A stretch of 57,337 nt of DNA from an uncultured Porphyromonadaceae bacterium (GTDB lineage: Bacteria > Bacteroidota > Bacteroidia > Bacteroidales > Muribaculaceae). The notes under the pieces were generated by a model. It was not told the origin of the DNA. It was given only the letters and a program-made list of their open reading frames with translations, and made no database searches. The stretch's first letter is position 1. Each line of letters begins with the position of its first letter. Location of the stretch: positions 1 to 57,337 of the forward strand of contig CAMWLS010000011.1 of assembly GCA_947175205.1 (NCBI GenBank), in the 5' to 3' direction. Both the position numbers and the translations under genes were made by a program. Below are positions 6,342 to 14,974 of this stretch, in pieces.

Positions 6342-8726
6342 CTAAACGTAAAGCATAGGAATAAATTCTATCCAATCTGACAAACCTGATGTTCCAAGTT
6401 TAGGGTCAAGAAGTGCAGGCGGGTAAATCCAGTTACCAAATTCATCTCTAATAATAATCCCGCCATGAAGGCGCTTCGCTTTATTTTCAGGGTGCTGCAT
6501 ATAATTCCAAAGAGCGTTATGCTTAAACGGAGCCTCAGGGTCGCTATTTTCGGTTTTTGTGTCAAATAGAAAAATATCACCATTCTTCATTCGTATAATG
6601 AAGTCTACGTAAAATAGTGCTTTTTCGCCTTGTAAATTAGTATAGCCAATAGCGTAATGGGCTTTGCCCTGGTCGCCATTCTTATACCACCACTCAATCG
6701 CATTGCTCTGCGATTCAAGGAAAGCAGCAAAGGCATGTTCGGTGTCTGGTGCCACATTCTTCTCCATAAAAGGTAGCAATGCGTGGTCTTCAATTTGTGG
6801 TTGTTCGGTATATGTATCAATAGGATATGCACGTTCAGCCGGAACGCTCCAGTCATAATGTTTGAAAGCACGGCGTTTTGCCGCAGCCTGACGCAGTCGT
6901 ATTTTTTCAGTGTATTTGTGAAGAGCTTTGGCGATAAGACGCTCAAACTTCGGGCGATTATGATGCACATTATCATTGGAAAGGATAATCTTCATCGCAT
7001 CCCATTCATTTACCTCAAAGAGTTCTTCCATAATTTCTTTGAGCGCACCACCGAGAGTCCTAACGCTGCGCTGCTCGTAGTCGTTTCCGAGAAGTCGTTT
7101 GCATAAGGCAAGATACATCGCTGTCAGGTCAGCAACATTGTTGACGTATGAAGCCTTGCTCTTGACGATTTTTGTACCGACTTCACCGGTCATATCAAGG
7201 TCTTTTACAATGTCCGTACTTACGTTTCTGACATTGAAATTTATACCACGCTGATTGATAGCAGCCTGACGGTTGCGGTAGGTTTCGCTTGTAATATCTA
7301 CTTCTTCTCCCGAAGAATCCGCATCACCGAAAAGCATATCCTCTGTAAAGAGCGACAACTGACCGTTTTCCAACCCCCACTCAGAGATAAACGTGTCTTT
7401 AAGAATTTTCTTAAAGTCCGTGCCGAGGCGGTTGCGGTCTGTTGAAAGTCTCTCGCTATACTCGGAGTCAAGCACAATGTTATTGATACCCTCCCGACGT
7501 TTAGCCATTATATTAGAAGCGAGATAATCCATATCGTCCTTGACGATATGGATTATATCTTTTGAGAGGTTGGTGTAAACGTAACCTTGATTCAGGCGTT
7601 GGTCGGTATAGTATTTTTGCTCCGGCATTCGGAGAATACGCCCGACAGTCTGAGCCGAGAACTGGAAACTCTCAATCTTTCGGAATATAAGCAGAACGGC
7701 TGCACGAGGGCAATCCCAGCCGAGGGCGATAGCCTGTTTGAACAGCAGTACCTCGGTCGGGTCATTCGGTCGGTCTATCATATCAAGGTTGTCGGTCTTT
7801 TCTCCCGACAGCCAAATTGCGAGTTTTCCGTTAGCGGTGTTAATTCCGTATGCATTGAGCGTGGCGATAATTTCGTCCTTGACTTTCGTATCGTCAGCGG
7901 TGAGGGTTTCACTTGTGTCGTTTGGAAGCTGAATAAGCAAAAGCGGATTTATGTCAACGCCAAGAACCTTATAGGCTTTGGCGAGTTCTTCGCGCTTTTG
8001 CATAGCGAGCCAAATCAGGTGCTGATTGAGTGAGCCGTGAGGGTCTTTGAAATCAAGAGCAGGATTAAGGACGATATTCTCCTTAATCATTTCTTCTTCA
8101 ATGACCTTTTCGCGCGGTACATTTACTTGCTGCTCGCCGTTGGTCTGCGGAGTAGCCGACACACGTATTTCAACCTTTGGCTGAATAGTGGCGAGCACCT
8201 TTTCAGACTTTTTGGCGTTCTTACCGCCAAACATGTGTTCCTCGTCTATGACAAGCACTATAGGTATGCCGTTATCGTCTTGTGTGCGGCGAGTAATATC
8301 ATACAGAGATGCCGAGTTTTCGGTATCGCGTACCATTAAATTCTTGTCTTTGTTAATACTCTCCCAGTTCACAAAGAGAATTTCGCCCGGCTTGATATAG
8401 CCGTCGGCGGAGTGGTCGAGTTCATCGTATATAACAGGACGCAGAGCGCAGTTTTCAGTAAAATAGTTCTTCATCTTGAAGTAGCTCTGCTCATGCAGTT
8501 TGTTTGGAGCAATCCAAATATAGGCTACTTCAGTGAACGGTGCATCGGGACGCTCGGCGAGTTCCTGATTGAGCCGCATAAGCATTTCCGATGCCATAAC
8601 GGTCTTGCCGGAGCCAGTGGGCGACTTGAAAACGAGGGTGTGGCGGTTGTCGCGCAGACCGAGTAGGTCGATAGTCTTGTTTACCAGTTCATCGACTGCT
8701 TTTTGTTGGTAGCGTATTTGTTTCAT
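6342..8726 (-). CDS. res: Type III restriction enzyme, Res subunit
   Basis: 794 residues. The N-terminal superfamily 2 helicase has Walker A PTGSGKT (36-42), a DEEH Walker B box (161-164) and SATP (190-193). The C-terminal PD-(D/E)xK nuclease shows Asp708 and Asp722-Thr-Lys724. Res translocates or diffuses on DNA using ATP and cleaves when two head-to-head unmethylated sites are present, in complex with Mod. The length is somewhat short for Res proteins, but both functional modules are present. The start codon overlaps the stop of the upstream mod gene by four bases (ATGA), so the two are translationally coupled. Confidence 0.88.
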   Translation of the reverse strand: MKQIRYQQKAVDELVNKTIDLLGLRDNRHTLVFKSPTGSGKTVMASEMLMRLNQELAERPDAPFTEVAYIWIAPNKLHEQSYFKMKNYFTENCALRPVIYDELDHSADGYIKPGEILFVNWESINKDKNLMVRDTENSASLYDITRRTQDDNGIPIVLVIDEEHMFGGKNAKKSEKVLATIQPKVEIRVSATPQTNGEQQVNVPREKVIEEEMIKENIVLNPALDFKDPHGSLNQHLIWLAMQKREELAKAYKVLGVDINPLLLIQLPNDTSETLTADDTKVKDEIIATLNAYGINTANGKLAIWLSGEKTDNLDMIDRPNDPTEVLLFKQAIALGWDCPRAAVLLIFRKIESFQFSAQTVGRILRMPEQKYYTDQRLNQGYVYTNLSKDIIHIVKDDMDYLASNIMAKRREGINNIVLDSEYSERLSTDRNRLGTDFKKILKDTFISEWGLENGQLSLFTEDMLFGDADSSGEEVDITSETYRNRQAAINQRGINFNVRNVSTDIVKDLDMTGEVGTKIVKSKASYVNNVADLTAMYLALCKRLLGNDYEQRSVRTLGGALKEIMEELFEVNEWDAMKIILSNDNVHHNRPKFERLIAKALHKYTEKIRLRQAAAKRRAFKHYDWSVPAERAYPIDTYTEQPQIEDHALLPFMEKNVAPDTEHAFAAFLESQSNAIEWWYKNGDQGKAHYAIGYTNLQGEKALFYVDFIIRMKNGDIFLFDTKTENSDPEAPFKHNALWNYMQHPENKAKRLHGGIIIRDEFGNWIYPPALLDPKLGTSGLSDWIEFIPMLYV

Positions 8727-10750
8727 TCGTCGCCTCGTTCTTTATTGGTTAATAAAGTGACTTCATCAATTACCTCTACATCGTCAGTGCCGAAGTCAAG
8801 GGTTGCTTGGGTTTCGGCGGCTTCGTGTTCTTTGCCTTGCAAAGCGACTGTGTCGATAGCAACAATTTCTTCCACGAGATCATCAACGAGGAATTTAGGC
8901 TTGCGTTTCGGCAGCACTTTTTGATAAGCGTCGTAGATGGCTTGTGGAAGGGCGCAGAGTGTTACGCGGTCAGCCACTTCTGCAAATTCATCATTATAGG
9001 CATAACTGCCGTGTGAGAAAACATACACCTTGATTTTCTCGCCCTCCGGCATTGTCTTGATAATGTCGGCAATGAACGGTATTGCCTGTTCCTCGTAGAT
9101 AACAAGCATCTGCTGACCGTTATTCTCGACATTCCGTGCCAATGAGTGGGAAGCCGAAGCTTGCTTCCGGCTTGCCCGAGTGCAGCCGGAATCGTGCGAA
9201 GCAAAATAGCGGGCATACCTCGGATTCATCTTTCTGCCTCCAAACGGAGCCTCGGTGTAAAGGTCATTCTTTATGCAGAGAAGCCCGGTTGAAGCCTGAA
9301 CGAGTTCGCGCATATTTTTAACAGAGCGTTCACGCGGTAAAAATTCAGTGCGATAGTAGCGGAGATTGTTGTCGGTAAGTCCTGCAACTTCTTCTCCGTT
9401 TGGTTTCGCATAGCCCTTAATCACTCGTTTATTTCTCTCGTAAGTTACGTTCTCGCAAATTCCGTTTTCGTTATTGGTGCAGAGAATACAGGTACGTGTT
9501 CCTCCGTCCTCCGCATTAAGTTGCATTACTGCGTGGAGTGTTGTGCCAGAACCTGCGAAAAAGTCAAGAATTATATCTGACTTATCAGAAGCAAAATCAA
9601 TAATTCTTGAAAGAACTGTTTGCGGTTTGGGATTATCAAATCGTTTTTCGCCTCCGAAAATATCAGCGAGAGCTTTTGTGGTTCCTCTATTGTCCTCATA
9701 AATTAAAGTACGAAGATATTCCATTGAGGTCTCAATCCTCTTTTTAACATGAGGTTGAATATTATGATCCTTCCCCCACTCAATTTCGCCTTGCCTATCA
9801 TATGCGAGGAATGTTTCTTCAGGCCATCGCCACCCGTTGGCAGGTTTCGGGCATGGCAAATTAGTTAAAGGGTGAAATATATCATAAGTATACCCCCCTG
9901 GGTGCGGGTTTGATGAATTACCGGAGCTGCTATATACACCTTTTTCGTCAATATTATTATAATGAGCGACTTGTGGTAGTAATTCTTTATTCGCTTTTAT
10001 CCACTTGCGAAGTTGTTTTTGTGCTTCATCAAGGCTAATATCTTTTGAAAGTAATTCTTTTCCAATAGAGATAAGAAGTTTTGCCGCTTGACTTTGCCTC
10101 TGCCAATTTCCTTGCAATGCTTTACTGCTGCAATAACAAAGCATATACTCATGCTCTATGTTGATTTGCGATGGATTATTGTCAGTAGCAGTTTTCAGAA
10201 TGAGTTGACCTAAAAAGTTGGATTCACCAAATATTTCATCGCATAACAACTTCAGGTCTGCCTGTTCATTATCATCAATAGAGAGAAAGATGACTCCTTT
10301 GGGAGATAAAAGACCGTGAGCAATAGATAATCGTTTAGCCATAAACGAAATCCATTTAGAATGTCTAAACGAGTCTTCCCTGTCTATAAAAGTGTCGTTA
10401 TAGACAAAATCTTTTTTCCCTGTATTATATGGGGGATCTATATAGATAACATCTATTCTGCCAGCGTGTGTGTAGGATAACTCAGTAAGCGCAGCAAGAT
10501 TATCACCCTCGATTATGAGGTGATTAGGAGCTTCGGGGTTGTCAGAGATTATCGGGTGGACTTTTTCATCATTGCGCTCAACGAGTACAGGCAAGTCTTC
10601 CCGAAGTCGTTCCTCGATGTCTTCGGGTTTATCCTCCCATACAAGCCCATACTTCTTATGTCCTCGAATGAGTTCAAGCAACGCGGTTTTTTCCTCGTTA
10701 CTCAATCCCTCAAGGGCTTGAATTTTACGGCCAAGATTTGTTTTGTCCAT
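8723..10750 (-). CDS. mod: Type III DNA methyltransferase, Mod subunit
   Basis: 675 residues. The catalytic motif DPPYN (105-109) precedes the AdoMet-binding FAGSGT motif (near 395-400), the beta-class order of type III Mod enzymes, which make N6-methyladenine on one strand. The stretch between the two motifs would be the target-recognition domain. Residues 517-542 (plus-strand 9125-9202) are a Ser/Ala/Arg-rich, foreign-looking stretch between RYARYF and NNGQQMLVIYEEQ. It is coded by DNA that folds into a strong hairpin (9151-9173), so it may be an in-frame insertion. The ATG at 10750 is the natural start. The region upstream has several inverted repeats and no nearby consensus promoter. Confidence 0.9.
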   Translation of the reverse strand: MDKTNLGRKIQALEGLSNEEKTALLELIRGHKKYGLVWEDKPEDIEERLREDLPVLVERNDEKVHPIISDNPEAPNHLIIEGDNLAALTELSYTHAGRIDVIYIDPPYNTGKKDFVYNDTFIDREDSFRHSKWISFMAKRLSIAHGLLSPKGVIFLSIDDNEQADLKLLCDEIFGESNFLGQLILKTATDNNPSQINIEHEYMLCYCSSKALQGNWQRQSQAAKLLISIGKELLSKDISLDEAQKQLRKWIKANKELLPQVAHYNNIDEKGVYSSSGNSSNPHPGGYTYDIFHPLTNLPCPKPANGWRWPEETFLAYDRQGEIEWGKDHNIQPHVKKRIETSMEYLRTLIYEDNRGTTKALADIFGGEKRFDNPKPQTVLSRIIDFASDKSDIILDFFAGSGTTLHAVMQLNAEDGGTRTCILCTNNENGICENVTYERNKRVIKGYAKPNGEEVAGLTDNNLRYYRTEFLPRERSVKNMRELVQASTGLLCIKNDLYTEAPFGGRKMNPRYARYFASHDSGCTRASRKQASASHSLARNVENNGQQMLVIYEEQAIPFIADIIKTMPEGEKIKVYVFSHGSYAYNDEFAEVADRVTLCALPQAIYDAYQKVLPKRKPKFLVDDLVEEIVAIDTVALQGKEHEAAETQATLDFGTDDVEVIDEVTLLTNKERGDE
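9151..9173. repeat. Hairpin-forming sequence inside mod
   Basis: AAGCCGAAGC (9151-9160) pairs with GCTTCCGGCTT (9163-9173) with a single bulged base and a two-base loop. It falls inside the atypical coding stretch of mod. Confidence 0.65.
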
Positions 10751-10756
10751 GGTACC

Positions 10757-10777
10757 AGTGAGAGTTTAAAACTCACT
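10757..10777. repeat. Inverted repeat just upstream of mod
   Basis: AGTGAG (10757-10762) pairs with CTCACT (10772-10777) around a nine-base A+T loop, seven bases from the mod start codon. It could sequester the translation start or be an operator. Confidence 0.6.
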
Positions 10778-10826
10778 TGAACAAATGCCGCCAATACCCC
10801 TGAGCGACAGAGTTAATACTAAAAGG

Positions 10827-10910
10827 GTGGGTATCTGTACCATTGCTCCCATTCGCACATCTCGGAGGTACCAATTCCTTAACCAGTGAATGAGTGTTAC
10901 AGATACCCAC
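10827..10910. repeat. 13-base perfect inverted repeat
   Basis: GTGGGTATCTGTA (10827-10839) and TACAGATACCCAC (10898-10910) are exact reverse complements separated by 58 bases. Confidence 0.8.
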
Positions 10911-10932
10911 GCCGATATGAATTATACCCCAA

Positions 10933-10962
10933 ACTCATTCCATGCCTAATGGCACGAAATGA
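10933..10962. repeat. Imperfect hairpin
   Basis: CTCATT (10933-10938) pairs with AATGAG (10957-10962) and an inner TGCC pairs with GGCA around TAAT, with a small internal loop. It is the third structured element upstream of mod. Confidence 0.5.
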
Positions 10963-11250
10963 GCCCGGATAGGTAAATACATACCCGTGAGCGCTTATAA
11001 CTTCTTCCTTCTTGACTGGTTTTTAAATGCTGGTACACTTTAGATGTGCCAAGAACTGAAGCGCAGTAAACGCCTTTATATTTAAATATCTCTGTATTAG
11101 CCTACTACAATTGAAAGCATATTGAGAGTCACTACAAAATTACTCAAAATAACTAATAATAACTAACAATAATCAATAAAAAATAATTATTACTAATTAT
11201 GGAATGGCCTTCTGCATGTAGAATACATGGTACACCAACATTGCAGCTTC

Positions 11251-11282
11251 AACGCAGCTTGTATAGAACGCAGCTTGTATAC
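11251..11282. repeat. 16-base tandem duplication upstream of porQ
   Basis: AACGCAGCTTGTATAG (11251-11266) is followed at once by AACGCAGCTTGTATAC (11267-11282); only the last base differs. It lies about 50 bases before the porQ -7 box, where an activator could bind. Confidence 0.8.
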
Positions 11283-11334
11283 AATATTGTGAGTGGAAAT
11301 GCGTTTTTATATAGTATGCAAAGAGCATATTTTG

Positions 11335-11342
11335 TATTTTTG
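11335..11342 (+). promoter_or_regulatory. -7 promoter box of the porQ operon
   Basis: TATTTTTG followed by C matches TAnnTTTG and lies 12 bases before the porQ ATG, implying a leader of only a few bases. No well-spaced -33 TTTG is visible. Confidence 0.55.
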
Positions 11343-11354
11343 CAATGTTGAATA

Positions 11355-12392
11355 ATGAGTTTCCAAAAACATAAAAATATTTTAGGGGCTGCGGTTCTTG
11401 CCGGAGTGGTATTTTTCTGCCATTCAGCTGCTAAGGCTGACAGTTCTCCTGCGTATAACTTTCTGAATGTCACATCTTCCGCAAAGATTTACGGTCTGGG
11501 CGGCATGAACATCTCTCTTATTGATGATGACTTCATGACCACAGAGCAGAACCCGGCGCTCCTCGGTCCGGAGTTTAATAACAATATAGGTCTGGACTAT
11601 ATGCACTATATTGGAGGGAGTAATTTTGCCGGATTGCGTTACGCCCATGCCGCAGGAGAGCGCGGAGCCTGGGCCGTGGGACTGCGATACTTTGGGTATG
11701 GCTCCATGAAGGAGGCTGATGAGATGGGAAATGTTTACGGTACTTTCTCTCCGTCTGACGTTTCCTTTAACGCCTCTTATGCCCATGACTTCACTGATAG
11801 GCTTCGCGGTGGTATAACTTTAAAATTTTTATACAGTAATTACGCGGAGTACAGCGCTTTTGCCCTTGCCACTGACCTGGGATTCAATTATTATGATCCG
11901 GACCGTGACCTGTCTCTTTCATTTGTGGCGGCAAATCTGGGCGGTCAGATAAAGCGTTTTAACGAGAGTTATGACCGTCTGCCCATAGACGTGCGTCTGG
12001 GTTGGTCTCAGAGCTTTGGCACCTTCCCGGTCCGTTTCTCCATCACGGCATGGAATCTGACCCGCTGGCACCTTCCTTACACTGACCCCGGTGACGGCAC
12101 TGAAATGAACCCTCCCGTGCTTAAGGACTCTTTCTCCTCTAACCTGTTCAGGCATCTCATTTTTGGCGCTGACCTTATAGCTAATCCCAATTACTTTATA
12201 AGTCTGGGCTACAATTACAAGATGCGCACTGACATGAGCACTTACTCACGCAGTTTCCTGTCCGGATGGACGCTGGGCGGCGGCTTCAGGCTCAGGGGCT
12301 TTGGCGTAAGCCTGGCTCTGGCACAGCCTCACAAAAGCGCCACCACACTGATGTTTAACCTCTCTTGCAACCTTAGCGAATTCATAAACTGA
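11355..12392 (+). CDS. porQ: Type IX secretion system protein PorQ
   Basis: 345 residues. An N-terminal signal peptide (hydrophobic core about 10-23, cut near AAKA-DS) is followed by a beta-rich PorV/PorQ-like outer-membrane barrel with the family opening NFLNVTSSAKIYGLGGMNIS, of which the GLGG turn and the following EQNPALLGPE segment are typical. PorQ is associated with the type IX secretion system, where PorV/PorQ-type barrels handle cargo proteins; the exact PorQ role is less well defined. The order porQ-cmk-ispH is conserved in Bacteroidales and supports the call. No other secretion genes are in the window. cmk begins two bases after the stop. Confidence 0.85.
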   Translation: MSFQKHKNILGAAVLAGVVFFCHSAAKADSSPAYNFLNVTSSAKIYGLGGMNISLIDDDFMTTEQNPALLGPEFNNNIGLDYMHYIGGSNFAGLRYAHAAGERGAWAVGLRYFGYGSMKEADEMGNVYGTFSPSDVSFNASYAHDFTDRLRGGITLKFLYSNYAEYSAFALATDLGFNYYDPDRDLSLSFVAANLGGQIKRFNESYDRLPIDVRLGWSQSFGTFPVRFSITAWNLTRWHLPYTDPGDGTEMNPPVLKDSFSSNLFRHLIFGADLIANPNYFISLGYNYKMRTDMSTYSRSFLSGWTLGGGFRLRGFGVSLALAQPHKSATTLMFNLSCNLSEFIN

Positions 12393-12393
12393 A

Positions 12394-13122
12394 ATGGATA
12401 ATACAACTCCCCGCATCATAATAGCCGTGGACGGCTACTCATCGTCAGGAAAAAGCACCATGGCACGCGCACTGGCCGCACGTCTGGGTTACCGCTACAT
12501 TGACTCAGGAGCCATGTACCGTGCTGTGACACTTTACGCCCTTGAACACGGCTTCATAGCTGCTGTCGGCACAGTGGACACCGCAGCGCTCATAGCGGCA
12601 CTACCTGAAATAAAGATAGATTTCATACCCACTTCTTCAGGCGTACAGCACACGCTGCTTAACGGCCGTGACGTGGAAGAAGAAATCAGAGACCTCCCCG
12701 TTTCTGAGAACGTCAGCACCATAGCCGCCATACCGGAAATACGCCACGCCCTGGTAAAGATGCAGCAGGCATTTGGGAAGAGCAGAGGCATAGTGATGGA
12801 CGGTCGTGACATAGGCACCACCGTATTCCCTGAAGCTGAGCTTAAGATTTTTGTAAACGCGCCGGCCGAGACACGTGCCCGCAGACGTCTGGCTGAAATG
12901 ACTGCCGCCGGGCTCAAGGTGACATACGAGGAAATTCTGGATAATATCCGGCACCGGGACCATATAGACGAGACTCGCAGCGAGAGTCCGCTGCGCCGCG
13001 CTTCAGACGCCATAGACCTGGATAATTCCAATATGACTCATCAGCAGCAGGACCTGTGGCTTATGGAGCAGGTAAACCAGACTCTTGAAAAAATTAAGGA
13101 AGGCGGACATGCGCAGGGTTGA
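12394..13122 (+). CDS. cmk: Cytidylate kinase
   Basis: 242 residues, the normal length. The P-loop GYSSSGKS is at 14-21, followed by the YIDSGAMYRAVT substrate-binding segment and the MDGRDIGT motif near 130. It phosphorylates CMP and dCMP with ATP in the cytoplasm, feeding CTP and dCTP pools. It is translationally linked to porQ upstream (one-base spacing) and ispH downstream (14-base overlap), so it is expressed as part of the porQ operon. Confidence 0.95.
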   Translation: MDNTTPRIIIAVDGYSSSGKSTMARALAARLGYRYIDSGAMYRAVTLYALEHGFIAAVGTVDTAALIAALPEIKIDFIPTSSGVQHTLLNGRDVEEEIRDLPVSENVSTIAAIPEIRHALVKMQQAFGKSRGIVMDGRDIGTTVFPEAELKIFVNAPAETRARRRLAEMTAAGLKVTYEEILDNIRHRDHIDETRSESPLRRASDAIDLDNSNMTHQQQDLWLMEQVNQTLEKIKEGGHAQG

Positions 13123-13972
13123 GATTGACCCGGGTTCAGGTTTCTGTTTCGGTGTGGTAACCGCAATAGAGAAAGCTGAGGCGCAGCTTAGTGAGCACGG
13201 CTCACTGTACTGTCTGGGTGACATAGTGCATAATAATGATGAGGTGGAGCGCCTGCGCAAGCGCGGCCTCACCACCATTTCACATCACCAGATGGCTCAG
13301 CTGCATGACACTTCAGTTCTTCTGCGCGCCCATGGTGAACCCCCGGAGACATATAAGCTGGCCAAGGAGAATAACATACGCATTATAGACGCCACCTGCC
13401 CCGTGGTGCTCAAGCTGCAGCAACGCATTAAGGTCAGCTGTGCTGACAGCCGCAAGCCTCAGATTGTGATATACGGTCAGAACGGACACGCTGAGGTAAA
13501 CGGTCTTGTGGGTCAGACAGCGGGCCAGGCCATTGTGGTGGAAGGACCGGCAGACCTTGACAAGATAGATTACGGCCGTGATGTTACTCTTTACTCCCAG
13601 ACTACAAAATCACTTGAGGGCTTCCAGGCCATTGCGGGACTGATTAAGGAGCGTATGAAGGAGGGAGCTCACTTTGAATATTTTGACACCATTTGCCGCC
13701 GTGTCAGTAACCGTGTGGAGCACCTCAGACGTTTTGCGCAGGAGCATGACGTGGTCCTTTTTGTGGCCGGCACCAAGAGCAGTAACGGAAAGATTCTTTT
13801 CAATCACTGTCACAGCGCCAACCCCAATACTTATCTCATACCCAATGCCACACATCTTAACCCCGAGTGGCTGACGGGCGCGGAAACCATAGGTATCTGC
13901 GGGGCCACCTCCACGCCGCGCTGGCTGATGGAGCAGGTACGGGATGCGGTCCTCAAAGTGGAAGAATCATGA
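13109..13972 (+). CDS. ispH: 4-hydroxy-3-methylbut-2-enyl diphosphate reductase
   Basis: 287 residues. It carries the IspH landmarks: GFCFGV with the first cluster cysteine (Cys13), HNDEV, HGEPP, DATCPVV with the second cysteine, the Thr-Thr-Lys-Ser loop, DTICRR with the third, SSNG and GATSTP. It is the last enzyme of the MEP pathway, using a 4Fe-4S cluster to form IPP and DMAPP. The ATG at 13109 is preferred over an in-frame TTG at 13085, which would add eight residues upstream of the conserved N-terminus. It overlaps cmk by 14 bases; its stop overlaps the exonuclease start. Confidence 0.94.
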   Translation: MRRVEIDPGSGFCFGVVTAIEKAEAQLSEHGSLYCLGDIVHNNDEVERLRKRGLTTISHHQMAQLHDTSVLLRAHGEPPETYKLAKENNIRIIDATCPVVLKLQQRIKVSCADSRKPQIVIYGQNGHAEVNGLVGQTAGQAIVVEGPADLDKIDYGRDVTLYSQTTKSLEGFQAIAGLIKERMKEGAHFEYFDTICRRVSNRVEHLRRFAQEHDVVLFVAGTKSSNGKILFNHCHSANPNTYLIPNATHLNPEWLTGAETIGICGATSTPRWLMEQVRDAVLKVEES

Positions 13973-14472
13973 TGGACAGTTTCATTGCCGTGGATGTGGA
14001 GACTGCAAACTTCAATCCCTCCAGCATATGTGCCATTGGGGCTGCAAAGGTGGAGAACGGTATCATCACTGATACCCGTTATACCCTTGTCAATCCTGAG
14101 CCGGGATGGTTTGCGAGACGCTGCGTGGCCGTACACGGTCTTACCGAGGATGACACATGGGATGCCCCGTCTTTCGGCACTGTTTGGAAAGAGTGGCAGC
14201 CGTGGCTTAAAGGGTTCACACTCGTGGCTCACAATGCCGCTTTTGACAGCAAGTGCATAAGTGAGGCTTGTCGCATTTATCAGCTTGAGCCTCCTGAGCC
14301 TTTCAGATGTACCCTGCGCGCCGCACGCCTGAATATTCCGCGTATGGTTCTTCCCTCCAAATCACTGGACAGCCTGTGTGACTTTTTCGGCATAAGACTG
14401 GAACATCATCATAACGCCCTGGATGACGCTGTGGCATGCGCGCAGTTAGGGATAATACTTTTTAACCAATGA
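13969..14472 (+). CDS. DEDDh 3'-5' exonuclease, PolC/DnaQ-like
   Basis: 167 residues. Exonuclease motif I is AVDVETANF (Asp and Glu metal ligands), motif II lies in the VAHNAAFDSK segment, and motif III is HHNALDDAVACA with the DEDDh histidine. It should degrade single strands 3' to 5', as a proofreading-like subunit or repair or RNA-maturation nuclease; which one cannot be told. The ATG at 13969 overlaps the ispH stop by four bases; a second ATG at 13972 is equally possible. A longer frame starting at 13867 inside ispH lacks family similarity in the extra part and is rejected. Confidence 0.85.
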   Translation: MMDSFIAVDVETANFNPSSICAIGAAKVENGIITDTRYTLVNPEPGWFARRCVAVHGLTEDDTWDAPSFGTVWKEWQPWLKGFTLVAHNAAFDSKCISEACRIYQLEPPEPFRCTLRAARLNIPRMVLPSKSLDSLCDFFGIRLEHHHNALDDAVACAQLGIILFNQ

Positions 14473-14783
14473 TGAAATTATCATTCAGAAATTTACTGTA
14501 CGCCGCTGGCATGACAGTGGTCCTTTGCGGCTGTGGAAACAAGCCTGTGCAAGCTGTGGAAGAAGTGAGTCCGGAGACAGCCCGCGCAGCTGAAACAGGA
14601 GCGCGTCACGGTAAGCGGGCCGCCGAATTACCTCCGGAAAGTTATGAACGTGAAGAGGCACTTCTGGACATAAAGGCGCGCGAGAGCCATCTTCGTGCAG
14701 CCGGATTAAATTCTGCCGCTGACGCTTACATAAAAGCCGCCAGAGAAGCTTATCAGAGTACTGAAGTCTCTGAGAACGAGTAA
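14469..14783 (+). CDS. Small lipoprotein of unknown function
   Basis: 104 residues. The N-terminus is a lipoprotein signal peptide ending VVLCGCGN, with Cys20 or Cys22 as the lipidated residue. The remainder is charged and helical (AREAYQSTE at the end) and resembles no family I can name. The start overlaps the exonuclease stop by four bases (ATGA), so it is the last gene of the porQ operon. It is probably anchored in the periplasmic face of a membrane. Confidence 0.6.
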   Translation: MMKLSFRNLLYAAGMTVVLCGCGNKPVQAVEEVSPETARAAETGARHGKRAAELPPESYEREEALLDIKARESHLRAAGLNSAADAYIKAAREAYQSTEVSENE

Positions 14784-14974
14784 AATCCCCTCCGATCTGT
14801 GTGACTCGCACACGGGTCGTGGCCAGCGTAGCTGAGACAAGGTGTCTGCAGGCGGGGATGCTTTTAAGCCATGAAGATACTTTAAGGATATGAAATACTT
14901 TTAAGCCCGGCAAGCGTTATAAATAAAGGATTGTCTGAGGATGTCCTGACATAACTGACTGAAAACATAAGATT
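14784..14974. other. Spacer with repeated CTTTTAAGCC
   Basis: CTTTTAAGCC occurs at 14861-14870 and 14898-14907, with a related ACTTTAAGG between them. The spacer precedes engB and contains no consensus -7 box. The repeats may be coincidental or mark a binding site. Confidence 0.4.

Larger units (their letters stand above)
10751..11354. other. Gene-free region with several inverted repeats
   Basis: No supportable coding sequence. It contains three inverted repeats next to mod (10757-10777, 10827-10910, 10933-10962) and an A+T-rich stretch (11100-11200) with a minus-strand TAATTTTG (11142-11135), a possible distant promoter for mod-res. A 16-base tandem duplication (11251-11282) and the porQ promoter complete it. 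It may be an untranslated leader, an old insertion or both. Confidence 0.5.

Noticed and set aside
13867-13968. N-terminal extension of the exonuclease
   Set aside because: It lies within ispH in another frame and precedes the conserved exonuclease start.
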